From Eudorina sp. 2006-703-Eu-15 (Eukaryota > Chlorophyta > Chlorophyceae > Chlamydomonadales > Volvocaceae): a stretch of DNA of 64,000 nt. A model generated the notes under the pieces. It searched no databases. It was not told the origin of the DNA and saw only the letters and a program-made list of their open reading frames with translations. The first letter of the stretch is position 1. Each line of letters begins with the position of its first letter. Where the stretch lies: NCBI GenBank assembly GCA_003117195.1, contig BDSI01000003.1, positions 2,199,551-2,263,550 of the forward strand, written 5' to 3'. Of the stretch, positions 43,501 to 54,479 are shown in pieces. The position numbers were made by a program, and so were the translations under genes.

Positions 43501-46500
43501 GTAGTAAGGCCCAGCTGGCTGCAGTACAGTCTGGCTGCAGTGCAGTCTGGCTGCAGTACAGTCTGGCTGCTGCTGGATGGCAGTGGTTTCTGTTGCGCGC
43601 CGCGAGCCGACGCCCGGTGTCCAACCTCTCGAGGGGCGTTGCGCGCTTTTGACTCGTTTGCTGCTGTTGCTGCTGCCTGTGGGTGGTCGTGCCCCGGGGC
43701 GCTAAATACGGACAGCAGACGGCCGTCGAAAAGAAGAGCGGCGCCGTTGAATACGTTGGATGGATGATGGATTCCCGTTTATTTATACCTACCTCGGCGG
43801 CCGCCTTACAGCTGCGAGGGACTCTTGAACCTCTGGCATCCTCTTTGACTTTATACTCTTGAATCATCTTGTCTTGCGCATTGCCCGGGGTGGTGTCGCG
43901 GTGGTGGTGGCGAGGGCATTCAAACGATATGGCGGGCATTGTGGGGGGGACCCTACAGCGACGCGGCTCGCCTCCGGGATGGCCGTCTGGGTCCTTTGCA
44001 TATGCTGGCGCGGTGCCGGTCGTCCGGGGATTTTTACCAAATCAAAACCACAACTGTGTAGTTTTCACGGGCTATAGCCTTTACGGCAGCCTGGCCTTTT
44101 TTACGTATGCTGATGTATGCTTGAAACCGGACGACGCGCGCGCACGCCAGCGCGGTTTTCCCCCCTGCCCGCCGACCGCCACCTCCGACCGCCACCTCCC
44201 CCTCAACTCCGTTCGCGGCGCATCTTGATCAGTGGTCGTGGTCTGACTGTTCTTGGTATGCCCGTTATGCCCGTGTAAGCCGTACCTGACCGTTTGTACG
44301 ACAGGTGGCGCGGGCGGTTTGGTTGGTTTGCGAGCTGATGAAGCACAATGGCATGATGACGTTTACGTGACGTGACGTGAGCGCTTGACGACCTCTTTTT
44401 ACGTGGTATGTGGCCGACGACGGATAGGGATGAGGGGTCGGCCCTAAACCTCTTTGACGTATTACTCCGAATTGATTGCTTACTTGACACATAACTTGAC
44501 AGATTCACCTATCGAGGAGACTTTTCGCTTTACCGTGTCTGCTGCATGTCTGTCCCGCCTGATAATTGCCGTACGCCGTACGCGTGATGCCGTGGGAATT
44601 TGGTGGGTTCCTGAAACCCCCGAAACCCCCGATGTGTCTCGTGTGTGGGCGCGCATATGCGTGTGGGCGTGTGTGTGGGCGTGTGTCCTTTGTCTTTCTA
44701 CCCGGGGGGTTCTACCTCTTCACGGCCCCCTTCCCCCCCGAGCGAGTGCTCCGCCGATCAACGTCAGGCGGGGCAATGCCGGAGGCTGACGAGGTTGCAT
44801 ATATTGGTTTCCATACTCCGTTCACAGTTCGTCAGTCGGCGGGCGTCATTAAAAGTGCATAGCCGTACGTTCCCTCGTGCCGTACGCGAGATTAATCGAG
44901 AGTGGGCTGGGCCACAAACGCGCGCGTGCGGCAGATTACGTGCCATGTGTTTAGTATACGTCAAATAGTTCTACACACACATTAACTTAGTCTTTTTGGC
45001 GATTTCAGGGTGGCGATTGATTACCGCGCACATTTGTTGTCGTACACGTTACGGAAAGTACGTCTTCGCTCGGGGTTTGGGAAGGATATGCGTTGCTCGG
45101 TCGTTGCTCGGTCGCCTTCAGAGCGGAATGGAGGGCCGGAATGAGGGTTTACACTTACGGCCCGAGATTTCCTGTTGCGACAGCGCTGGCAAGGGACAGT
45201 ATCGCTCGCGAGATAAGGCGCGAATCGCAAAAAAAAACATAATCTTAGAAGAGGAGGTAGCGTAGAAGTTGGGCGTGTGGTGCCGGCGGTGGTGTGGCGG
45301 CCTGCTGGATACGGCTTGATAGCGGTTGGTCTGTCTGGCGCAGATGGTGGTGCGCGAACCGAGTACAGCTACAGAGAAAAGGCATTACGAAGTCTTCTTG
45401 AAATGGACGCGTTGGGATACAAAAAAGACGATGTGTATTGTTGTGGCTTGGCGGCGGGCGAGCCGCGCGCGCCCTGCGAGAACCTCGGTGGGTGTCGTTG
45501 GTCGACGGTTGGGCCTAGGGTTTTGAAACTACCACGCATGTCGTACGACCAGAACCGGGCATGCGCGCGTTCGCGTGCGTGCATGCATGAGCTCTATCTC
45601 TCTGTCGGTCCATCGAATCGGATGTGTGTGCCATTGATTGTTGTGCTCTGAGGGGCGGGGGCGGTCAGCAGTGCATGGGTGCGCATGTGCATACGCCGTG
45701 AGCCATGTGTACACAAACGAGTAGGGCTTGAGGAGGTCCGTGTCGCCGCCCGTTTGCCCTGCCACGTGAGGCAGGAAGGGCCGCGCCGGAGCCCGCGGCC
45801 ACGGCACAAACTAAATTATTTGATTCATGCGGAAGGCCCCCGTGCGTAGTCGTCCGGGGCCGTCTTGTGGTGTCTGGAAACCTGGAAAATAATTATTCCG
45901 TGTAACTGACTAGATGCCCTGAATTGCCGTCGCCCAGAGCACAGTTCCGATCAATTGACCCGTTCCATGGATTCCTCCCCGCAGCATACAAACCGCCTAC
46001 GAGCTATCTGGGCCCGTTGGAACACCCGGTCGGGACTCGTGTCCACCTTGTAACGACTACGATAAGTAGGGGTCGATACCCTGCGTCGCCGAAATGAAGT
46101 ACTTGGCATGCGCTGATTGAAACGCGGGGAAGGGAGGGGAAAAGCGTCTGCTTCGAGAAGCTGGCTTCTTGTCCGGAAGCCGCTCGGAGCTGATGCAAGC
46201 GAGTGCGCGACAAACACCCAAGCGCCCTACATGGACAGGATTAAACAACCTGACTGGATGGTAATTGGGTGATGAAAATGCAGATGGGAGGGCAGGGCTC
46301 GTAAAGCTGCGGAGGACGGGGAGCTGACTTTTGCAGTTTTTGCAGTTGTTGAAGGTCGTTGTCTATCCGTATTGTACTGGCGGTGATCGGATAAAAGCCA
46401 TCATCAACATTTTGTGAATGTGAGTAGATGTCCACTCGAATACATACGTGTGCTTACGTCTTGCCAAAGTGCTTGCCTGTCGCAACAGAGGCTTAATAAC

Positions 46501-46612
46501 GGCGATTTAGGACACGTAGGCTTGGACGTTTCGGAAGCTTTGTCTTTGGAAGTATTTACAAATTGATTGGTAAAGGAGCCCATAGTGGTCCAGGTGCGCG
46601 CTATCGGGGCGG
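43501..46612. other. 3.1-kb stretch without a recognised gene
   Basis: Holds the 3' flank of the RRM gene and the promoter of PSMG3. CTGCAGTACAGTCTGG repeats three times at about 43518-43566. A TGTAA at 44274-44278 is a possible polyadenylation signal of the RRM gene, implying a 3' UTR near 0.8 kb. A repeat B copy lies near the right end. I see no further coding exons. Confidence 0.5.
45990..46070 (+). repeat. tRNA-like SINE (repeat B), copy upstream of PSMG3
   Basis: CCGCCTACGAGCTATCTGGG, CCCGTTGGAACACCCGGTCG, GGACTCGTGTCCACCTTGTA, ACGACTACG. It lies about 0.55 kb upstream of the PSMG3 start. Confidence 0.65.
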
Positions 46613-48491
46613 ATGGAGCCGCTCAACGTGCCCGCGGGCGGACAGACCGGCTTTCCCGTGCGCAACCGCATCTTCGCGCGCCTCATCAACGGAGCGACAA
46701 CAAACTTCATCTGGAATCTGTACCTGGATCACCTGCTGCTGATCATCACGCAAATCGGGACGATTGGCACGGTCTTCTCCGCCAGGTGAGCCTGGGCGAG
46801 GTTTCGAGCCTCCTCGGCCCAATCGCGCCCCCCGGGGGCCTGCTGGACACGCCTCCCATTCACACAAGAGGGGTCACCAAAGGGAATACAAGAGGGGTTA
46901 CAAGAGGGCACAGTCGCCCCCATTCCACGTTCGCCTGGACACCCCTTTGACGCCGTGCCGCACGTCGGAGGGGCTCTGCCCCGCTGACCAGACAGCGATC
47001 CGCCCGTGGGGGCTGCGCCACTCGCGGTCTGTCGGCCCTCGCGGTCTGTCGGTCCCGCAGCCCCCTGGGCTGTCGCCCTTACCCTAGGGATCCCGCACTG
47101 GGGGCCGCTGGAGGCTCCGCCACCCCGAGGGGGACCCAGGGCACCCCGAGGGGGACCCAGGGCAGCTGTCCCCGCCCCCAGGACTGCGGACAGGAAAGCG
47201 GCTCCCCGCTCCTCCCCATCCATACATACCCCACCACAGCCCATTTCACTCCACCTCAAATGATCTCTTTCCTTAACCGGATATTCCTCAACCTCAACCC
47301 ATCTGACGCCACTCCATCCCGAGCCGCCCGCGTGGACCACGGAGCTGCGCGGGCGCCGCGGGCGCGTCCTCGCCCAGGGCAAGCCCTCCGACCCTCCCGC
47401 CTACATCTGGAGTTCCTGCCCCTCCCTCCGACCCGCCTCCGACATCTGATTGTTGCTGCCCCTCCCTCCGACCGCCCCTCCGACTTCTGGGGTTGCTGCC
47501 CCGGGTGGCCTCTGCGGTCCCCTTCCCGCCCGCTTCCGACCTCGCAGCGGGCCGGTTCGCGCCTTTTCCCTCTACAGTCGAGTCTTCATCTGACATTTGC
47601 TCTGGCAGCAGCGCAGTATAAATATGTCTACCAATTTCCTATACCCCGCTGCTGTGCATGCGGCTGGTCCCCGCCCCCGTCCCAATCGACCACCCACCAC
47701 CACCACAAACACCACCTCTCCGCTTCTCCTCCCTTCATGACCCCGGCAGGCAAGACGCCACGTTTGAGGGGCGCTCCACCTTCAGTACGGCAGTCGTACT
47801 GGGCAAGCGGGACGATCCATCCCTGGAGCTGGCGGCGCGGCAGCTGGTGGAGACGCTGGGGGGCCTGGGGCACAACAAGTGAGTGGCGGGGATGGGGTGG
47901 GGGGTGTTCTGGGGCCCCGGGGCGGGTTGGGTGGAATTCGGGGGCCGGGGCGGAACGGTTGGGGTTTGGAGCCCGGGGCGGGTTGGGTGGAATTTGGGGC
48001 CCCGGGGCAGCAGCCGGTTGCGGGGGAGCCGGCTTCGGGCAGGGACCCACGGGCTTTGGTTGCGGCCTCCATCCCCCAGAGCGGGAAGGGGGAGGATATG
48101 GGTTAACTGCTCCTCCAGGGAGGGGAGGGGAGGGGCGGGAGGGGCTGGCTGGACCGCACTCCCTAAGGCCTGGCCAGGCAAGGCCGCCCGGTTGCATTCC
48201 GAGCCACGCGCAGCCCCACATGATGCCCGGATCACATCCCCCTGCCGGCATCCCCGTCACCGTCCCCCCCGCACGCGACATGAGCGACCCATTACCCCAC
48301 ATATTACCCCACCTATTTGTCTACCAATTTCCTATACCCCACCTATACCCCCACCCGCGGGCCCCGTTACCCACCCACCCACGCACCACCCCGCCAGGCC
48401 CATCACGCTGTGCCTGGGGCTAAGGGAGCTGACGCCGGCGGTGGTTCGGGAGCTGGTGGGGGCGGTACGGCAGGATAACGCGTGGAGCTGA
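46613..48491 (+). CDS. PSMG3: proteasome assembly chaperone 3
   Basis: Homologue of PAC3/PSMG3, a small chaperone that with PAC4 guides alpha-ring assembly of the 20S proteasome. Three exons: 46613-46785, 47750-47878 and 48398-48491. Phases are 2, 2 and stop, giving 131 aa, near the family's usual length. Matching segments: NFIWNLYLDHLLLIITQIGT (strand pair ending in TQIG), the conserved ATFEGRSTFSTAVVLGKRD block in exon 2, and ITLCLGLRELTPAVVRELVG at the end. The ATG at 46613 is chosen as the first in-frame start; no targeting signal is present, consistent with a cytosolic or nuclear protein. Both introns contain copies of dispersed repeat A in sense orientation. Confidence 0.93.
47606..47650 (+). 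repeat. dispersed repeat A, well-preserved copy in PSMG3 intron 1
   Basis: CTCTGGCAGCAGCGCAGTAT, AAATATGTCTACCAATTTCC, TATACCCC. Same order and orientation as the copy at 2745. Confidence 0.85.
48314..48350 (+). repeat. dispersed repeat A, partial copy in PSMG3 intron 2
   Basis: ATTTGTCTACCAATTTCCTA, TACCCCACCTATACCCCC. It lacks the CAGCAGCGC half; the C-rich tail follows directly. Confidence 0.75.
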
Positions 48492-49059
48492 GGCGGGGGC
48501 CGCCGAACCCACTGGGCGTGCTCCCCGCCTTGATGGCCGTCCCCCCCCGGCGGCACTGAGACCGCTCCATGCCCCACACATACACACACGTTCGCGGGGC
48601 GGGTCTCTTATCTAGACACACGTTTGCCCCCGGCCCGCTGCCCCAACCAGCAGCGCCTCCCCTTGAAGTCCCCCCTCGCATCGCTTCCGCAACTCGCGGC
48701 GGCGCCGGGCGCCTCCCGCGAGCTGCCCGTGGGAGTACTTCATTACGCATGGCTGGGGAGCAGCCCCCGTCAGCGCGGGCGCGGGCGTGTCGGCAGTACG
48801 GCAGGGCGCGGGCGTGTCGGCAGTACGGCAGGGCGCGGGCGTGTCGGCAGCACGGCAGGGTGCGGGCGTGTCGGCAGTACGGCAGGGCGCGGGCGTGTCG
48901 GCAGTACGGCAGGGCGCGGGCGTGTCGATGAGCAGCGCGGGTTGTGTCGGGCGGTGACGATGGCTGCACTGGAGGATGAGGATGAGGTGTTGTTTCTCCC
49001 CGGGGCCAGAAGGCGTTGGGTCAGGCAGCCTCACCAACATCGCAGTCACGACGCGTATC
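48492..49059. other. 3' flank of PSMG3 with tandem repeat
   Basis: No gene is seen. Contains a repeat D copy at 48590-48625 and a 27-bp tandem array. I see no TGTAA here. Confidence 0.55.
48777..48932. repeat. 27-bp tandem repeat (GCGCGGGCGTGTCGGCAGTA...)
   Basis: Nearly six units. Because 27 is divisible by three, every frame shows a 9-residue periodic peptide, which mimics a repeat protein. No gene features flank it. Confidence 0.92.
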
Positions 49060-51405
49060 ACCACGCACCGGCGGGGCCCGGAAGGAGAGGGGCCCTAGCC
49101 AACCCTTTCCCCGTGGGGTCAGGCCATGGCAAGCCAGGTTTGCAAGGGTTAGGGCACGGTTGGCGAGTGAGGTGGGATGGCCGGAGCAGCTCTCCCGGGG
49201 TATGTGCCGCGGCGGGGGGCGACGGTCGTAGGGGCCCGAGAGTGCAAGGCAGGCTATGGATGTACTGCTGGGCCGCATTACTGCTGTTGTTGCTGCTGAT
49301 GTTGATGGTGGTGGCAATGCGGACGACCGGTGACGATGATGGTGCAGGTAATGGGCAGCAGACAGCAGGGTGCGGTCTGGGGGCATGACGTTTTGCTGCG
49401 GCTGCGCGGGCTGAGAAAAGGAACTGACCCCGGCGGGCGTTGCTGCCAAGGCAGGCAAGTCACTCTCCTCTCTGCGAGCGCGCCCAGCTCGCCCGTCAGC
49501 TGCATATCAGTCCCTATTTGTCCCGATACTGCTGGAACCTCGGGGCTTGCGCATCGTGAGGGAAAGCTGCCGTTGAAGGGACAGAGGATGGATGGATGGT
49601 GACTGCATGTTTAGAACTGTCATTAGCAGGTTTAAATTTGACCAGCAAAGCATCGGCTGCAGAGCTCCAGCAAAAGTCACAACCGTCTGGTCACAACATG
49701 CAGCTGAACTGCGCGACATTGCAACAGTGGCGAGTCGCAAGCTTAAAAAGCTGGCCAGTATACTAACCAGTTGCTGATATTTATATTGCAAGAAGTATGT
49801 CACAAGCCAGTGATGGATGCCGGATGACAACGACCCAACGAGTTGGTTCGGAAGGGTCGTACATATCTTTACTTGGCACCTGGAAAAGAAGGGTACCTGC
49901 TCGGCCCTGTTTCTCCAAACAGCTGTAGACAACGCTTTCACAGTATACATACAGGTCAGCTCGCATGGTGTGTTCAGAACGCTGTATCTAGGACAAAGGT
50001 TTTAGGGTTGGCCCCAGCCGAATATCATCACCTCGATCGCAGCCAAGAGCTTCGTTGTCACGTGTAAGCTGCGTGCTTTGGGCCGTTTGCGCAAGGAGCT
50101 TGTCTGTGGTGGTCGCATGGAATACTACAGGTAGCGCTCCTGCAGTCAATTCATAGTCGCGCAATTTCAAGACTATCTTAACATTGTTGTCATTTCTGCA
50201 GGGTTGCCAAGACGTCTTTTCGAGGCCGGACGCTACGGACAGCGTTGGCGTCGGCACCGCCAGGTCAGTTCTGGTTTATGAGCTTCAGATGCCTAGTTTA
50301 GAAATATAATATGTCACATATTTCACGGGGCGTCACTACTTGATGAGTCCGCAACAAGAGATGCCTCATTGCCTGACGATGCCTGTCGGGAAGTTTGCCT
50401 TTTACGAGCGACACGAGTATTCTCTTAGGTGAACGCTATACTGCATCATACGAATTACAATATTACCCATCACAACGGCAGCATGGTCACGGTTGAGCAT
50501 CTTCTCGTGCACTGCATCCTGCTGCATCGTCCATTCCTGTCCATGCGATGCCTGACTTAAAAGAAGGGCGCCGCTAGTTTGGCTCATGTTCATTGGGGCC
50601 AGTTCCCGTTCCACACGTTCCGTTCTGCAGTCGTACCCCCTGATGACTCCAAGTCGCTACCCGCCCCTCCTCACAGGCAGTCGTCTGTACCGCCATACCG
50701 AGGCAGCGGTCCCTTCGTCATCGAGGCCACGTACATCCCCACAACTGCGACTGACTGTACGGCATACACCGCCTTTCTTACCTTCGACAACCTTGACCCT
50801 CAAGCGGAGCGGAGGTCACCCGTCCGAGAACAAGAAACCCAAGGGCGTCAGCAGCCGGCTCTCGTAGACACCCCGCGATCGGCACCCAAGACTGAAGATC
50901 TTCTGGACGCGTCAAGCACCTGTCAAGATCCTCGGGACTTGAAGCGGATACCGGAGACAAAGGTTGTAGGGCTGGGAGCGTGCGGGTCGGGGAACTTCGG
51001 TAACCATTCATTCTGCTGGGACGAAGAGATGGGTGCTCGCTGCCCCGGATGGTGTGGCTTTTTGTGGTTAGGCGGGGAAGGTGGCCAGCAAGTACGGTTC
51101 GGGTGACATTGGCTGAGGCGGTGACGGCTTCCAGCATGTCAAGCCAGGTGGGATCATACTGCGTGATCTCAACGCGAGGTTGAGCACCGTGACCCGTGGG
51201 TCGATTTTGCCTACCTTGTTGGTATGCAGGTCGGTGCGGGTATGGCACTCCGCGATGCGAAATGTGTACCAGGGTGGACGGTAATAATTCGTGAAGTCGT
51301 TCACCGTGCAGCAGTTATACATACCCGCTGCTGCAGGTGGCAGTCAACGTGTTTGTTCAAGGGCGGCTGTCAACGGAGCTATACCGTTAAGAGGGCTCCG
51401 GCATC
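49060..51405 (+). repeat. segmental duplication, copy 1
   Basis: About 2.3 kb that matches 57040-59105 in the same orientation. Matching blocks include GGGGTCAGGCCATGG...GCAAGGGTTAGGGCA (49117, 57094), CTCGCCCGTCAGCTGC (49489, 57262), CAAGACGTCTTTTCG (50208, 57870) and CTTCCAGCATGTCAAGCCAG (51128, 58727). Copy 1 keeps an open segment at about 50019-50130 (AAKSFVVTCKLRALGRLRKE) ending at a possible donor, followed by VAKTSFRGRTLR after a possible acceptor. In copy 2 the same segment is broken. The encoded product, if any, is not recognised. Confidence 0.85.
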
Positions 51406-51740
51406 GACCTGTGCTCCGGAGCTGGACCGCTCGATGGCTGGGGTTGGAGCTGGACCGCTCGACGGCTGGCATCGGAGCTGGACCGCTCAACGGCTGGCAT
51501 CGGAGCTGGACTGCTCGACGACTGGAATCCGTGCTGTTCCGCTGGATATCTGGCTGGTTTTTGTAATGTATGTACCGCTGAAGGGTTTACGTCAGAGCTG
51601 GACCGCTTGAGGAATGTTTTTGGAGCTGGACCGCTGGAGGGCTGGCTTCGGAGGTGGACCGCTGTAGTGCTAGCTTCGGAGCTCGACCACTGGAGGGCTG
51701 GTGTCGGAGCTGGATCGCTGGATGGGTGGACTGGTAAGAC
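51406..51740. repeat. 28-bp minisatellite, block 1
   Basis: Degenerate tandem units of CGGAGCTGGACCGCTSGANG + GCTGGCNT (28 bp). It directly follows segmental duplication copy 1. Confidence 0.92.
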
Positions 51741-53354
51741 CGTATCATGCTCAGGGCATTCCGGGCTGGGGAAGGGGGCTGGCGGGGAAGGCGGATCAGT
51801 GCTCAGGCATGGGGAATATGGGGAACGCCATCAGGAGACTCCCATAAAGGGTATCATCCGTTGGCGGAAAGGGCAGCCCGAGGTTCGAGAGCAATAATGA
51901 TAGCTAGGTGCGAGGCAGGATGGATGTGCTATGGGTCGCCTGACACTTATTAGACCCTTGCAGATGAATTGTTTGGGACTTTATACAGGACCTGCCGGTC
52001 GAAACAACGTGGATTGCATGCATAGAATGTGTTTGTTCATTTGCTCATATATAAGCCTCACCACACTTACCAGGTTTCACTCCCTGCTTCGACTCAAAAT
52101 CCCCACCGACCTCCCGTTCACCTTCATGACCATGCACACCTTCTCGTATGCTCTTTTTAAGGCCTCCAGCATGGGTCCACCAACACCTCGCTCTTGCAAC
52201 CGAAGCCACATGTGCTCGCGTGGCACCTGTCACTGGGTCCCAAAGGGCTGCGTTGTAGTACAGCGGCTCATGCAGCAGCGCCCGCGCGTCGGTGCCCTCA
52301 GGGTAAGGCAGCCAGCAGGGCTGTGAGACCCGGAAGGATGCCGCCATGCTGGATATGTACCATGGATATGTACCATGGATATCTGCCGATCTTTATGGTA
52401 TCGTGACCTGGCAGTCACCGGTTCGATTCCCGCTAAGGGCATACTGTACGGTATGATTGATGTCTTGGTGGACGTGGCAGCCCCACCCTTCAATGGTTAC
52501 CGAGGACGGCTCCTATTAAAAGGGGGGTGACATGTAGTATCCTGGGTATGTACCATGAGATGTCCATCATGGACATCTGCCGATCGGTCCATTCTTTATG
52601 GCGTGATACAACACTGGCCAGGTATGGGGGCAGGTTTGGGGATGGCGAACATCTGACTAAAGCCCCAAGATTCAGGCCGCCCAGCTCCACACCGCTGATG
52701 GTTTTCCTTGAAGTGTAAGGAAACCTTAGAGCAACGATACTACAGAACCCATAGTAGTGTGGGCACAGGGAGGAGTGTTTGGGTGCACATGTGGAGCCTG
52801 TCGGGTGCCACAGTTTAATTTATGCTTTGGCTGTCACTGATGATCAGTGAGGTCCACTGTAACATCCTTAATAAGGAGAACCCATAACCCAAATCAAGGA
52901 ATAACGAAGAAAGGCAACGTAATCCGACAGTTTGATGGCTGGGTTGCAGAGGCTTGGTCTGTGAGCGTGGCAGTTGCTGGGGCGGGTGTACAGCAGGATG
53001 AGGGGTCGATCGATCACCCGTGCTGCTGGCAGGGTAACTGTGACTCTGTCTGAGAGCACCGTGCGCAAAGCAAGGCAGGAGTAAATATGAAGCATCTTGC
53101 AGAAAGAGAGCATTTCACCAGAATCGTAGTCTGCATGGCATTAGAGAATGCCATGGCATGGGAATGTCGGACACTAGCAGCCTGCACTGTGGCATAGGAA
53201 TATACTAAAATAGCCTGCATATAGTAGTGTTGGTAAGGGTACATTTTCCTAACTTTGCGTCAGTTCATTTGCAGTAAAATACAAAGTCTACCTGCAGTGA
53301 CCTTGACCGTTGCAGCCAAGCATGTTTCAATACTAACTTAAACCTGTTGACATT
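51741..53354. other. non-coding stretch with short repeats
   Basis: No gene is recognised. ATATGTACCATGGATATCTG and CTTTATGG-type sequences recur at 52355-52400 and 52545-52605. A tRNA B-box-like GGTTCGATTCC is at 52420, but the flanks do not fold into a tRNA. Confidence 0.5.
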
Positions 53355-53490
53355 CTTTCTGCACAGTCGACCGTCCGGATATCCTCTCGACCCCCACAAC
53401 GGTAGGCAACTCACAATGTCATCCCCTGAATGCTGCGAAACCTGTTTCTATGGCATCTACAGCATTGTGCTTTTTTGTAATGCTTGCAGG

Positions 53491-53706
53491 ATGGATCCGA
53501 ACACCGCTATAATCTGCGGATCCGTTCTGGGCGGGTGTTGGATGCTCAACCGCGGCCGCGACCAGGCCGCCGGCCGGGTCCGCAAGGGCCTGGAGCGGGT
53601 CGGCATAGAGACCCTGGAAGACGTGCGCGAGAATGGCCCGCATGTTACCTTTCCTGTGAAGAAGGACAAGCGCCAGGACCCACCCAGCAAGCCCAACAAA
53701 GGCTGA
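53491..53706 (+). CDS. small uncharacterised protein, copy 1
   Basis: Intact 71-codon open frame starting just after an intron-like acceptor (TTGCAG at 53484-53489). The product has a short Gly/Cys-containing hydrophobic stretch near the N-terminus (NTAIICGSVLGGCWML) and then a charged region (RVRKGLERVGIETLEDVREN) with a Lys/Pro-rich end. It could be a small single-pass membrane protein. I do not recognise a family. An upstream short exon (about 53368-53401, donor GTAGGC) may precede it. An overlapping frame is also open, so the choice of frame rests on composition. It is duplicated in inverse orientation at 53987-54250. Confidence 0.45.
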   Translation: MDPNTAIICGSVLGGCWMLNRGRDQAAGRVRKGLERVGIETLEDVRENGPHVTFPVKKDKRQDPPSKPNKG

Positions 53707-53986
53707 GCTTTTAGCTGGGGAAGCAGAGTAGGGAGCGCCTTTCAATAGTTTGGAGTGTAACGAAGGTTAGTTAACGAACGAAACGACACGATTTATGACA
53801 TGTCCGAACGCTGCGTGTTACAGACGTCCCCCCCAAGACCGAGCATCCTCGCGAGGCAACCACGAGGCAACCACGATACAACAGCCGAGACGACGACGAC
53901 GTTTACACGGAGCAGATAGAGTGTGACAGCCAACACGATTATGATAATCTCGCTCTTTCGTGTTGGCTGTCACACTCTGCTCCAAA

Positions 53987-54250
53987 CTATTGAAAGGCGC
54001 TCCCTACTCTGCTTCCCCAGCTAAAACTCAGCCTTTGTTGGGCTTGCTGGGTGGGTCCTGGCGCTTGCATATTGTCCTTCTTCACAGGAAAGGTAACATG
54101 CGGGCCATTCTCGCGCACGTCTTCCAGGGTCTCTATGCCGACCCGCTCCAGGCCCTTGCGGACCCGGCCGGCGGCCGCGACCAGGCCGCGGTTGAGCATC
54201 CAACACCCGCCCAGAACGGATCCGCAGATTATAGCGGTGTTCGGATCCAT
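53987..54250 (-). pseudogene. small uncharacterised protein, frame-altered copy 2
   Basis: Inverse copy of 53491-53706. Two changes separate them. A GCGACCAGG segment is inverted to CCTGGTCGC between flanking GGCC sites, changing RGRDQAAG to RGLVAAAG. A 7-bp insertion after the KKD codons (around 54070) shifts the frame so the Lys/Pro tail is replaced by about 27 unrelated residues. Upstream on the minus strand the sequence differs from copy 1 and has its own open segment (VIEVLTRKLVFYQVRRGYLK), so either copy could be the parent. Confidence 0.5.
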
Positions 54251-54479
54251 CCTGCAAGCATTACAAAAAAAGCACAACACTGTAGATGCCACAGAAACAG
54301 GTTTCGCAGCATTCAGGGGATGAAGTTGTGAGTTGCCTACCGTTGTGGGGGTCGCGAGGATATCCGGACGGTCGACTGCGCAGAAAGAGGCAGATTCCAC
54401 ATAAACCAGCACGGCCGGTCTTCAGGTACCCGCGGCGAACTTGGTAGAAGACAAGCTTCCTCGTTAGCACCTCAATCAC

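Larger units (their letters stand above)
53355..54385. repeat. inverted duplication around a small gene
   Basis: Arm 53355-53755 is repeated in reverse at 53980-54385, with high identity over about 400 bp. The spacer contains its own hairpin: 53909-53938 pairs with 53958-53983 around a 19-bp loop. Differences between arms include a 9-bp internal inversion and a 7-bp insertion. Confidence 0.92.

Noticed and set aside
48569..49388. Repeat protein with RARACRQYG units
   Set aside because: A 27-bp tandem repeat is open in all frames by arithmetic; nothing coding flanks it.
52395..52445. tRNA gene suggested by B-box GGTTCGATTCC
   Set aside because: The T-arm stem does not pair and no acceptor or anticodon arm can be drawn.
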